Assembly (NCBI RefSeq): GCF_043951865.1
Contig: NZ_JBINJF010000050.1
Span: 1 to 13,331, forward strand
Reading direction: 5' to 3'
Length of the DNA stretch: 13,331 nt
Source of the DNA: JAMQKA01 sp043951865
Lineage (GTDB): Bacteria > Bacteroidota > Rhodothermia > Balneolales > Balneolaceae
Made by a program: the position numbers and the translations under genes. Below the pieces are notes generated by a model. That model had not been told where the DNA came from. It saw only the letters and a program-made list of their open reading frames with translations, and searched no databases. This document shows positions 1 to 6,819 of the stretch, in pieces. How positions within the stretch are numbered: position 1 is the stretch's first letter; each line of letters starts with the position of its first letter.

Positions 1-28
1 TTCATTTTTTGTACGGCCAAAAAACGAA
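1..28. repeat. Left copy of A/T-armed hairpin repeat
   Basis: Arms ttcatttttt (1-10) and aaaaaacgaa (19-28) are complementary at 9 of 10 positions around an 8-base centre. A related dyad with the same arms and the same A/C mismatch lies at 13138-13167, on the other side of the cluster, but with a different centre. The mismatch becomes a G-U pair in minus-strand RNA, so a minus transcript would fold better. The window starts at the first base of the arm, so the repeat may extend further left. Its function is unknown. It lacks the U-run expected of an intrinsic terminator. Confidence 0.55.
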
Positions 29-40
29 CCAAAAAAGCCG

Positions 41-137
41 CTGGGGAATGGTAGATGTTCCCCTTACCAGCTCGTTCCCGGCCGGTTGCTTTCAAACGCC
101 GGCCGCCTCTCCCCTTTTGCCTGCCGCCATTCCCCAG
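41..137. repeat. Nested perfect inverted repeats in non-coding DNA
   Basis: An outer 11-bp perfect inverted repeat pairs ctggggaatgg (41-51) with ccattccccag (127-137). Inside it, cggccgg (79-85) pairs with ccggccg (99-105). Alternative pairings also exist: ggggaa (43-48) with ttcccc (58-63), and atggtag (48-54) with ctaccat (154-160). The 8-bp palindrome ccccgggg follows at 139-146. No ORF here looks protein-like. The segment could be a structured RNA or the folded part of a repetitive element. It has no counterpart in the right flank. Confidence 0.45.
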
Positions 138-270
138 ACCCCGGGGCTGCTTGCTACCATATTCTCAACAATCCAATACTAGTAACCGGTAACAAATAAC
201 TAACCCGCGCCGCCGCTGCGCTTGTCCCGGGCGGCTCATAAATCCTAGGCCGGAAGGCGGCTGGAATTTT

Positions 271-305
271 GAATGAAGAATTAAAAATGATGAATTTCGA
301 AGGGG
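271..305. repeat. 35-bp repeat, copy 1
   Basis: This 35-bp stretch recurs at 411-445 with two differences and ends in the motif ttcgaagggg. A shorter related copy (atgatgaattttgaagggg) lies at 13202-13220 in the right flank. It is AT-rich at the start and G-rich at the end. No reading frame is shared by the copies. It looks like part of a dispersed intergenic repeat. Confidence 0.6.
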
Positions 306-330
306 TACCGGGAAAAAGAGCGCGGGGGGT

Positions 331-391
331 TCCCCCTTGTGGCAGTTATGATTGAAAAGCGGTAAATGATGTTCGAAGGGGGTGCAGGGGG
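331..391. repeat. 61-bp direct repeat, left copy (exact match at 13243-13303)
   Basis: All 61 bases match 13243-13303 in the same orientation, about 12.9 kb away across the whole cluster. Within the unit, ccccctt (332-338) can pair with aaggggg (376-382), giving a 7-bp stem with a long loop. The flanking bases diverge on both sides, so the identity is confined to the repeat. Together with the hairpin and the 35-bp repeat it shows that both ends of the cluster carry the same non-coding element. Confidence 0.8.
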
Positions 392-410
392 GTGTTCAGT
401 GAGGAATGAA

Positions 411-445
411 AAATGAAGAATTAGAAATGATGAATTTCGAAGGGG
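411..445. repeat. 35-bp repeat, copy 2
   Basis: This is the second copy of the 271-305 repeat, 140 bp downstream in the same orientation, with 33 of 35 positions identical. The motif ttcgaagggg ends this copy (436-445), as it ends copy 1 (296-305). A variant with one more G sits at 372-382, inside the 61-bp repeat. Confidence 0.6.
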
Positions 446-811
446 AGATCGTTTGAACGTATCAAGCAATTGTTCCGATACCGGAAGAAGTGCTGTCTGA
501 CGAGGGAGCATGAGCTAAAAATTGCAAACCTGCCCTTCCCGGCCTTGAATGGGGCGCGAAAGCCGAAGCAGGCGTTTGTGGATGTTGCACCGGTGAGGAC
601 TTTGATAGCGGGCAACCGGCGCAACGGACCATCAACATCCACGCCTGCACAGGCGGCAGCGGGTGCCCCCCATTCACCGCCTTGATTTTTTTCGTCCCTT
701 TTGTATCAAGACAAAAGGGACACCTCGGTTGGGAAAAACAGTCTCCTGTTTCTTGTTGGGGCTTCTTAATCCCTCTCCTCCTTCCATTTCCCAAAAAAAG
801 AGAAGAGAAAC
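446..811. repeat. Repeat-like non-coding block with perfect inverted repeat
   Basis: No convincing gene is present. The clearest structure is a perfect 11-bp inverted repeat, gtcccttttgt (694-704) and acaaaagggac (711-721), with the 6-base loop atcaag. One plus frame is open from 514 to about 945, but it has no good start, runs through the terminator and into the 3' end of the sugar transferase, and looks incidental. From memory, translated fragments resembling the 680-720 part recur around Bacteroidota intergenic repeats. That is recollection and was not searched. I read this as part of a dispersed repetitive element. Confidence 0.4.
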
Positions 812-846
812 AAAAAAGGCACAACTCCTTTAAAAAGAGCTGTGCC
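812..846 (-). terminator. Intrinsic terminator of the sugar transferase gene
   Basis: Read on the minus strand, a GC-rich stem forms between GGCACAGCTC and GAGTTGTGCC (plus positions 837-846 and 818-827). It is fully paired with one G-U wobble, and the closing loop can shorten by further U-A pairs. It is followed directly by six U residues (plus 812-817). It begins 25 bp after the stop codon of the 871-1620 gene. There is no T-run on the plus side, so it should act only on minus transcripts. Confidence 0.85.
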
Positions 847-870
847 CGTCAAGCTGTTTATCAATTGGGT

Positions 871-1620
871 TTAGTGACCGTTGGTATCCAGATGGATCAT
901 CTGCAGAATGGTTCGTCCGATTATTTTCATATCCAGTCCAAATGAGCTTTTTTGAACATAAATGAGGTCATAATCCAGTCGCTTCCGCATATGCTCTTCA
1001 TCCAGCGTGCCGCCGCGATATCCCTTTACCTGGGCCAGCCCTGAAATTCCGGGTTTTACCGAGTAGCGATAGAAGAAATCTTCGAAGGAGGAGTTCCAGT
1101 ACGCACACTCTTTTACAGGGTATGGACGGGGCCCCACCAGGCTCATGTCTCCTTTGAGCACATTAAATAATTGGGGAAGCTCGTCCAGATTCAGTTTTCG
1201 CAGGATACTGCCGAATTTAAAGATACGGGCATCTCCTTTTTTAGTGATATCAGGCTCGCCGTTTTCAGTTCTCTTTTGCAGGATATGCATGGTCCGAAAC
1301 TTGTAGCAGGTGAACGACTTACCATTTACACCGGTCCGCTGCTGCTTAAAGATTACCGGTCCACGGGATGATATTTTTATTGCAAAAGCGATAAACGGAA
1401 ATACGATAAGTAATCCCAATACACCGATACCGGAGAGCATGATATCCAGCAGCCGTTTGCCGGAATATTGTTTTTTTGCGAGAACGTGAAATCTTTGGGG
1501 TAAGGTATCCTGTACAAGGGACTCTATATCGGTTTCAAGTTCTGCCTGTGAGATAATACTTTCGCGAACCGTCATAGTTTCACCATCTTCAAGGGATAAT
1601 GCCTTGGTATTGCCTCTCAT
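871..1620 (-). CDS. Polyprenyl-phosphate sugar-1-phosphate transferase (WcaJ/PglC-type)
   Basis: This enzyme should start the repeat unit by moving a sugar-1-phosphate from a nucleotide sugar to undecaprenyl phosphate on the inner membrane. The 249-aa product has one hydrophobic segment (about 58-82) preceded by KRLLDI. Further family motifs are KFRTMH (107-112), LDELPQLFNVLKGDMSLVGPRP (145-166, split here only by description) with the catalytic Asp146-Glu147 pair, and KPGISGLAQVKGYRGG (189-204). It lacks the four-helix N-terminal half of long WbaP/WcaJ proteins and instead has about 50 soluble residues of unknown role. The start is ATG, with no clear Shine-Dalgarno sequence. The gene is separated from the main operon by the plus-strand epimerase, so it probably has its own promoter, and a strong terminator follows. 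The sugar used cannot be told from sequence. Confidence 0.93.
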   Translation of the reverse strand: MRGNTKALSLEDGETMTVRESIISQAELETDIESLVQDTLPQRFHVLAKKQYSGKRLLDIMLSGIGVLGLLIVFPFIAFAIKISSRGPVIFKQQRTGVNGKSFTCYKFRTMHILQKRTENGEPDITKKGDARIFKFGSILRKLNLDELPQLFNVLKGDMSLVGPRPYPVKECAYWNSSFEDFFYRYSVKPGISGLAQVKGYRGGTLDEEHMRKRLDYDLIYVQKSSFGLDMKIIGRTILQMIHLDTNGH

Positions 1621-1691
1621 AATGTTATTTAAGTTTTTCGGTTAGTAACGTTATAGCCAATCACGCAACTTAGGGGTTAAATAGAAGGCCT

Positions 1692-1719
1692 ATAATAGGA
1701 AAATGTTTGGTAGTTTCAA
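1692..1719 (-). promoter_or_regulatory. Candidate sigma70-like promoter for the sugar transferase
   Basis: On the minus strand TTGAAA (plus 1714-1719) and TATTAT (plus 1692-1697) are separated by 16 bases. Each hexamer matches the general -35/-10 consensus at 5 of 6 positions. The expected start near 1685 would give a leader of about 65 bases. Primary promoters in Bacteroidota usually follow another consensus, so this is only a candidate in the 289-bp divergent gap. Confidence 0.3.
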
Positions 1720-1867
1720 AGGAATTGATTACATGTGTTAAAAAATCATAAGATTAACTCAGTCTCATAAAATTGTGTGGTATTATAGTACACTTTCAGA
1801 TAAGAAGTAACTATGCTCTTGAGAAAAATTTTTGCCGTCTTTCTTTTTTAAATTGCAGCTCAATTCT

Positions 1868-1875
1868 TAGTTTTG
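1868..1875 (+). promoter_or_regulatory. Candidate Bacteroidota -7 box for the epimerase
   Basis: TAGTTTTG fits the Bacteroidota -7 consensus TAnnTTTG exactly and lies 34 bases before the start codon. No TTG element sits at the expected 19-21 base distance upstream, which weakens the call. Transcription would begin near 1880 with a leader of about 30 bases. Confidence 0.3.
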
Positions 1876-1909
1876 CTCACATTTATCCAAAAATCAAATA
1901 CCCTAACAG

Positions 1910-2941
1910 TTGATTATACTAGTAACCGGAGCAGCAGGCTTCATCGGATTTCATTTAAGCAAACGATTACTCCAGGAGGGACACCAGGTTGTCGGAATTG
2001 ATGACCTCAACGATTACTATTCAGTGGACCTCAAAACAGACCGCGTTGAAGAGTTAAAAGTTACAAGTAGTGAATTCTCTTTTGTTAAAGCTGATATTTC
2101 TGATAAAGACAAAATCGAGGAAGTCTTTCAAGAACATAATATCGGCAGAATCTATCATCTAGCCGCGCAAGCCGGAGTAAGATACTCCATTAACAACCCT
2201 GATGTCTATATCCGGAGCAACCTGATTGGATTTTATAATATTATCGAGGCCGCACGGCAGCATGATATCGAGCACCTGATATTTGCCTCCTCCTCTTCTG
2301 TCTATGGGGCTAACAAAAAAGTGCCCTACGAAGTGAGTGACCATACCGACCACCCGGTTTCACTGTATGCGGCGACCAAAAAGTCAAATGAGATGCTGGC
2401 CCACTCCTATTCGCACCTGTATGATATTCCCATGACGGGACTTCGTTTCTTTACGGTTTACGGCCCTTGGGGACGTCCGGATATGGCTTATTTCAAGTTT
2501 ACCGACCTTATTAAAAGCGGCCAGCAGATTGAGATATACAATGAAGGCGACATGTACCGCGATTTTACCTATGTGGATGATATCGTGGAAGCACTGTTCC
2601 GACTGCTGGACGTTATTCCCGAGCCTTCAAACCAATGGGATGCTGAACATCCAAGCCCCGAAGTGGGACCTGCTCCCTATCGGTTGTACAATATTGGCAA
2701 TAACGCTCCCATTAAGCTTATGGATTTTGTCAATATCCTGGAAGAAGCATTGGGCGTCGAGGCTAACAAAGTCTTTAAGCCGATGCAGCCGGGAGATGTG
2801 TATCGCACCTGGGCGGATTGTGAGGATTTATATAAAACAATTGGCTATAAACCGACGACAAATTTAAGAGAAGGGATTAACAAATTCGTTAGTTGGTATA
2901 ACAAATATCACTCTTCAGAATTCTTGAAAACTAATTTCTGA
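1910..2941 (+). CDS. NAD-dependent epimerase, probable UDP-glucuronate 4-epimerase
   Basis: This 343-aa protein is a short-chain dehydrogenase/reductase-type sugar-nucleotide epimerase. The NAD-binding motif TGAAGFIG is at 6-13, the catalytic serine lies in SSSSVYG (127-133), and YAATK (153-157) supplies the Tyr-Lys pair. HLAAQAGVRYS (83-93) and LRFFTVYGPWGRPDMAYFKF (178-197) are the forms I associate with UDP-glucuronate 4-epimerases, which make UDP-galacturonate, rather than with GalE. The start is TTG. An in-frame TAA ends just before it (1904-1906), so no longer start is possible, and the Rossmann motif begins at residue 3, so no later one fits. It is the only plus-strand gene in the cluster. 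Its last 34 bases overlap the 3' end of the convergent GT26 gene. It would supply an acidic sugar for the polymer. Substrate choice is inferred. Confidence 0.9.
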   Translation: MIILVTGAAGFIGFHLSKRLLQEGHQVVGIDDLNDYYSVDLKTDRVEELKVTSSEFSFVKADISDKDKIEEVFQEHNIGRIYHLAAQAGVRYSINNPDVYIRSNLIGFYNIIEAARQHDIEHLIFASSSSVYGANKKVPYEVSDHTDHPVSLYAATKKSNEMLAHSYSHLYDIPMTGLRFFTVYGPWGRPDMAYFKFTDLIKSGQQIEIYNEGDMYRDFTYVDDIVEALFRLLDVIPEPSNQWDAEHPSPEVGPAPYRLYNIGNNAPIKLMDFVNILEEALGVEANKVFKPMQPGDVYRTWADCEDLYKTIGYKPTTNLREGINKFVSWYNKYHSSEFLKTNF

Positions 2942-3678
2942 ATGTCAATAATAAATTTTGGTATTAGATGCCAGGGTTCAACTAGGTATCGGTAAGATAA
3001 TCTCTTTGGCTCACTTACTAACCTATAAAGCCACTCCAAATTATATTTACCTAACCACCGAGGTGGTGTTTTAGCAGTACCGGCTATATAGTCAAAACAA
3101 GCACCGGAAGGTAGTATAATATTTGATTTAATAGATTCTATGTTTCGTTTAATCCATAGCTCTTGCCTTGGCATACCCATTCCAACCATTAAAATATGTG
3201 GCTTGAAACCATTAATTTTTTCCAGGATTCGCATATTATTCTTTTTCGTTGTTTCAAAAAAGCCGTGGTGAGTTCTAAATTTTATATTGGAGTATTCATC
3301 TTGGAGTCTCAAAGCTGCTTTTCGAGCGACTCCTTTTTCACCTCCCAAATAGAAAATCTTCCATTCTCTTTTATTTGCCAGCTCTAAAAGTGGGTTAATC
3401 CAATCCAAGTATGTGATCCGATTTTTGATATCGAGGTTGTAACCAAGTAGTTTACCCCAATAAATGAGTGACATTCCATCGGCATGAACCAAATCAGCAA
3501 GATCGAAGAATGAACGGAATTCAGAGACCTGATGGTACAAATATACACTGTGCAGATTATGGTTAGCAATAATAGCTTTTTCATCATTTTGAATATAGTC
3601 ATCCAGCAACCTGTTTAGTTGCCAAATATTCAATTTAGCAAATTTGACTCCCAACAAAGATACATTATCAACTTTCAT
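2908..3678 (-). CDS. GT26 (WecG/TagA/CpsF) glycosyltransferase, copy 1
   Basis: This is a 256-aa member of the family that adds an N-acetylhexosamine-type or related sugar to a polyprenyl-diphosphate-linked acceptor at the inner membrane. Family marks include ADGM with Asp67 at the proposed catalytic position, THHGFF (136-141), VGMGMPRQELWI (165-176), FDYIAGTAKTPPRWL (195-209) and LEWLYRLVSEPKR (214-226). The C-terminal tail (about 230-252) is amphipathic, as in TagA-type enzymes that use it to touch the membrane. It differs from most members where ERVTG-like residues are expected, having NRITYLDW. It is the last gene of the main operon, 79 bp after copy 2, and overlaps the epimerase gene tail to tail. 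No terminator is visible after it. The exact sugar is unknown. Confidence 0.9.
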   Translation of the reverse strand: MKVDNVSLLGVKFAKLNIWQLNRLLDDYIQNDEKAIIANHNLHSVYLYHQVSEFRSFFDLADLVHADGMSLIYWGKLLGYNLDIKNRITYLDWINPLLELANKREWKIFYLGGEKGVARKAALRLQDEYSNIKFRTHHGFFETTKKNNMRILEKINGFKPHILMVGMGMPRQELWIKRNIESIKSNIILPSGACFDYIAGTAKTPPRWLGKYNLEWLYRLVSEPKRLSYRYLVEPWHLIPKFIIDIQKLVFKNSEE

Positions 3679-3757
3679 ATAGATAACATCTCGATATTAA
3701 CATAATTAATAAGGATAGGAGTGTTGATAAGAAGCCCATACGTATTTGCAAGATACT

Positions 3758-4531
3758 CTAGCTACTACTCGTGGAGCGTTTAAATAACTTTTGCCTGAAT
3801 ACACGGAGTAGAAATACTGGATTCCCTATTATATATCGGTCAAACATTCTGACTGGCTCCTTGAGAAATCGGAATAACCACTCTAACCCATTTTTATGCA
3901 TCCATTCGGGTGCTCGCGACTCAGTACCTGCAAGAAAGTTAAAACAGTTACCACCTGTCATGATAATCCCAACATCAAGTTTACTTCTATTTTTCAATAT
4001 CCAACGTTCCTGTAAGGGCATTCCGAAACCGACTACCAAAATATCCGGCTTTAGTCTGTTTATATCTTCGAGGACTTTTTGGTTTTCTTCTCCTTCCTTT
4101 TTAAAAAATCCGTGATAGGTACCAACAATTTTAAGAGCAGGATACTTTTTCAAAAGTTCATCTTTTGCTTTTTGGGCTATCCCCTCTTCATTACCCAAAA
4201 AATACATAGTCAGGCCTTCTCTTTCACAATACTCAGCTAAATCCCAACCAAAATCAGCCCAAGTCATTCGCTCCTTGATGGGAATTCCAAGAATTTTACC
4301 TGCTAACTGAATGCCAGCAGAATCGTTGCGAACCAGTTCGGCATTGTTATTCATTCTTAAAAGCCACTGATACTTATACGCTTGGTTTATACCATGAATA
4401 TTTGCTGAGAGCATGATCGCGGGTTCTGATGAACTATCATCCCGAGCATACATATGTATTGCATCTAGTAATTCTTCCAATTCCAGATTGCTCACTTTGC
4501 ATTTTGTGATATATACGTCGTTCGTATTCAT
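3758..4531 (-). CDS. GT26 (WecG/TagA/CpsF) glycosyltransferase, copy 2
   Basis: This second GT26 enzyme has 257 aa from ATG at 4531, or 258 aa if the preceding in-frame TTG at 4534 is used. I prefer the ATG because neither has a Shine-Dalgarno sequence. Counting from the TTG, motifs are RNDSAGI with Asp71, IKERMTWADF (86-95), GTYHGFF (138-144), VGFGMPLQERWI (168-179), FNFLAGTESRAPEWM (198-212) and LEWLFRFLKEPVR (217-229). It keeps more of the usual family residues (KERM, RAPEW) than copy 1. The two share domain layout but are clearly diverged, so they are old paralogs or separate imports and probably add different sugars. It sits 43 bp after the GT4 gene in the same operon. Confidence 0.9.
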   Translation of the reverse strand: MNTNDVYITKCKVSNLELEELLDAIHMYARDDSSSEPAIMLSANIHGINQAYKYQWLLRMNNNAELVRNDSAGIQLAGKILGIPIKERMTWADFGWDLAEYCEREGLTMYFLGNEEGIAQKAKDELLKKYPALKIVGTYHGFFKKEGEENQKVLEDINRLKPDILVVGFGMPLQERWILKNRSKLDVGIIMTGGNCFNFLAGTESRAPEWMHKNGLEWLFRFLKEPVRMFDRYIIGNPVFLLRVFRQKLFKRSTSSS

Positions 4532-4577
4532 CAATCAATTAATATAGAGCTGTAAAAATAACTTCTCATGTTTCGGC

Positions 4578-5684
4578 TTAATTTCTACCAACCTTTTTGT
4601 AGATATCAAATGTTTTTTGGGCGGTATTTTTCCAAGTATAACTGCTTAGAATAGCAGGGTATTTATTAATCATCTCACGCCTTACTTCTTCACTATTGAC
4701 AACCTGAATCATGCATTCTTTTAATTCTTTGACATTTTGGGGGTTATGATACAATACTTGATTTTGGGTAATTTCGGGTAGACAGGCTGCATCAGAACTA
4801 ATGATCGGCAGACCATATGCCATCGCCTCGATCAGGGGCAGGCCGAAGCCTTCATAAATCGAGGGCATCAAAAAGCAAAAAGCACCTTTGTAGAGTTGCC
4901 GGAGTTCTTCATTAGATACATACCCCTTTACGACTACATCCTTCTCAAGTGCACGGCTATATTGAAAGTCATTAACGATAGCTTCATTTCCTTCCCCTAC
5001 AATTACCAACTGAATTTCATCATTATGTTCTTTTTTATACTGATAAAAGGCTTTCAAGACCGTACCCAAATTCTTATGGGGCAGACCTTTTCCCACAAAT
5101 AAAAAATATTTTCCGTGCTCATTCAATGGTTCTTCTGGAACTCCATTGCGTATTGGCTCAACGCCATATGACTGATAAATAACGTCCACTTTTTGTTTAT
5201 AAATCTTAAACTTATTGACAAGATCTTTCTTTGTGTTCTCAGAAATGGAGATAATTTTAGCTGAGCTTTTACATGATCTGTATGTGGAAAATATGCGATA
5301 TATCTGCCGAAAGTAATTGTACTTTTTGATATACAATTCAGCCAGATCGTGCACAGTCACGATAATCGGAATTTCCCCGCTTCTCAATAGAATTGGATTT
5401 AACACATGGATAACATCTGCGTTGTACTTTTTCCCATAGTGTTCCAGAGAAAAGAAATGAAAAAGATGCTTTCTGATAGTTCCTATTAAGGTGTTCGTAT
5501 GGTGAACCTCGATAGGTTGCAGGTTCGGATGCTTATTCAGCGCACCTTTTATATGTTTATTGACCAACACATAAAACTTATCGTCCGGTTGCTGTTCCAC
5601 GAGCTTGTTAATCAAATTGACGGAATAGTTACCCACTCCCGAAATTTTGGAATCGGTATGCAGTGCACTAATGAGTACATTCAT
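4578..5684 (-). CDS. GT4-family glycosyltransferase
   Basis: This 368-aa GT-B retaining glycosyltransferase probably adds one sugar of the repeat unit in the cytoplasm. The N-terminal acceptor domain shows KISGVGNYS (13-21) and VTVHDLAELY (109-118). The donor domain has LFVGKGLPHKNLGTVLKAF (195-213), typical of mannosyl- and rhamnosyl-transferase-like GT4 enzymes, and SIYEGFGLPLIEAMAYG (275-291) with the E-X7-E pair Glu278/Glu286. No signal peptide or membrane helix is seen. Its ATG lies inside the end of the upstream gene (17-bp overlap), which suggests coupled translation. The donor sugar cannot be told. Confidence 0.9.
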   Translation of the reverse strand: MNVLISALHTDSKISGVGNYSVNLINKLVEQQPDDKFYVLVNKHIKGALNKHPNLQPIEVHHTNTLIGTIRKHLFHFFSLEHYGKKYNADVIHVLNPILLRSGEIPIIVTVHDLAELYIKKYNYFRQIYRIFSTYRSCKSSAKIISISENTKKDLVNKFKIYKQKVDVIYQSYGVEPIRNGVPEEPLNEHGKYFLFVGKGLPHKNLGTVLKAFYQYKKEHNDEIQLVIVGEGNEAIVNDFQYSRALEKDVVVKGYVSNEELRQLYKGAFCFLMPSIYEGFGLPLIEAMAYGLPIISSDAACLPEITQNQVLYHNPQNVKELKECMIQVVNSEEVRREMINKYPAILSSYTWKNTAQKTFDIYKKVGRN

Positions 5685-6819
5685 GTATCAATTCTGATAT
5701 TTTTTGATCTATTCGTTCCACCTTTTTTTCCCAGCTGTTTTCACTGGCTACCTCTATTCTACGGGTAAATTTTTGCCTGCTGTCTTGTTCAACACATTTT
5801 CGAATATTGCTGATAAAAGAATCGTGATCATCCGAGAGATAAATAAGGCTATCATAGTCTGCCAAGCTGGGCAGAGCGGTTGAAACTACCGGTTTTCCTG
5901 AAGCAAGGTATTCAAAAAGCTTCAAGGGGAAGACGCCCCTAGTATAGCCGTTAATATTATAAGGTATAATACAGACATTGGATTCCGCGATGTATCCTGG
6001 TAGTTCTTCATGGTCTTTAGGACCTAAAAATCGAACATTTTGCAAGTTCTGTGGATCAATATTATCAGAACTTCCCCATCCTCCTATGGGACCAATCATG
6101 GTAACAGCAAACCCCTCCTTATCCAGCTTTTGGATTAACGTGAGGTCTACTTTGTGACTATTAATTGCACCTACGTAGAAAACATCAATACGGTCACCTG
6201 GATGATGCCTTTTAAAAGTTGCCTTTTCTTTAAAAATAGCAACATCGGCGACGTTTTCTTCCAGGATATAATTCTTGGCAAACTTTCCTTTATTATCAGC
6301 CAGAGGTTTTGAAGTAAAAATCGTTAAGTCAACCACTTTTAACGTTTGCTTTTCAAGATTGAGAAAGCGCTCTTTTTCTTTTTCTTTTTGGCCGTAGTAA
6401 GGGGATTCCTCATAGAAATCCACACAGTCATAAACTTTTAATACGGCCGGCATATCTCTCGTCCTGACAAACGCCTCAGGAGAATAATACCAGAAAATGA
6501 TTTCTTCTTGCCCTGCTAAATAATGGGATACTATCTTCTTCAATATAAACCAAGAGAGTGCTCTCAAAAGATGGGGTCCCCGATATAAAAAAAGTAAAAC
6601 AGGACTGAGAACCGTTACCCCATCAGTCTGCTTCCACCAAGTAAAAAGGAAACGGAATGGGTTTTTCAGAAGCTTACGCTTGTAATATCTTTTACTCTGA
6701 ATGCCGGGATCAATGTAGAGAACCTCATACTTCCTGGCTAATCTTGACATCAAATTCTGCCGATTGGTCCATTGCAGATTATCCCACTCGGACGTAGAAA
6801 AGCATACTATTTTGGGCAT
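5668..6819 (-). CDS. Glycosyltransferase, TuaH-like GT-B fold
   Basis: The 383-aa protein resembles the group of GT-B enzymes related to TuaH of teichuronic acid synthesis. The start MPKIVCFSTSEWD and LYIDPG (34-39) fit that group, as do YDCVDFY (130-136), VGAINSHKVDL (216-226) and FPLKLFEYLASGKPVVST (297-314). The last motif stands in place of the classical E-X7-E region and keeps the glutamate. A lysine/glutamate run (KEKEKE, 145-150) comes from a six-base repeat. There is no signal peptide; the hydrophobic stretch at about 73-98 may associate with the membrane. It overlaps wzy by 13 bp and the next GT4 gene by 17 bp. The reaction is inferred to be sugar addition to the lipid-linked unit. 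Confidence 0.85.
   Translation of the reverse strand: MPKIVCFSTSEWDNLQWTNRQNLMSRLARKYEVLYIDPGIQSKRYYKRKLLKNPFRFLFTWWKQTDGVTVLSPVLLFLYRGPHLLRALSWFILKKIVSHYLAGQEEIIFWYYSPEAFVRTRDMPAVLKVYDCVDFYEESPYYGQKEKEKERFLNLEKQTLKVVDLTIFTSKPLADNKGKFAKNYILEENVADVAIFKEKATFKRHHPGDRIDVFYVGAINSHKVDLTLIQKLDKEGFAVTMIGPIGGWGSSDNIDPQNLQNVRFLGPKDHEELPGYIAESNVCIIPYNINGYTRGVFPLKLFEYLASGKPVVSTALPSLADYDSLIYLSDDHDSFISNIRKCVEQDSRQKFTRRIEVASENSWEKKVERIDQKISELIHECTH

Noticed and set aside
462..824. Minus-strand ORF of about 120 codons in the left flank
   Set aside because: Composition is unlike a protein domain and it lies over the repeat block with the perfect inverted repeat; it also overlaps the terminator. No supporting motif.
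514..945. Open plus-strand frame across the left flank, including the 682-945 stretch
   Set aside because: It has no good start or ribosome site, crosses the inverted repeat and the minus-strand terminator, and ends inside the sugar transferase gene. It is better explained as repeat sequence plus shadow.
6378..6393. Six-base repeat (cttttt) in the TuaH-like gene as a phase-variation site
   Set aside because: The unit is a multiple of three, so copy change would only add or remove Lys-Glu pairs, and there are only about three copies.
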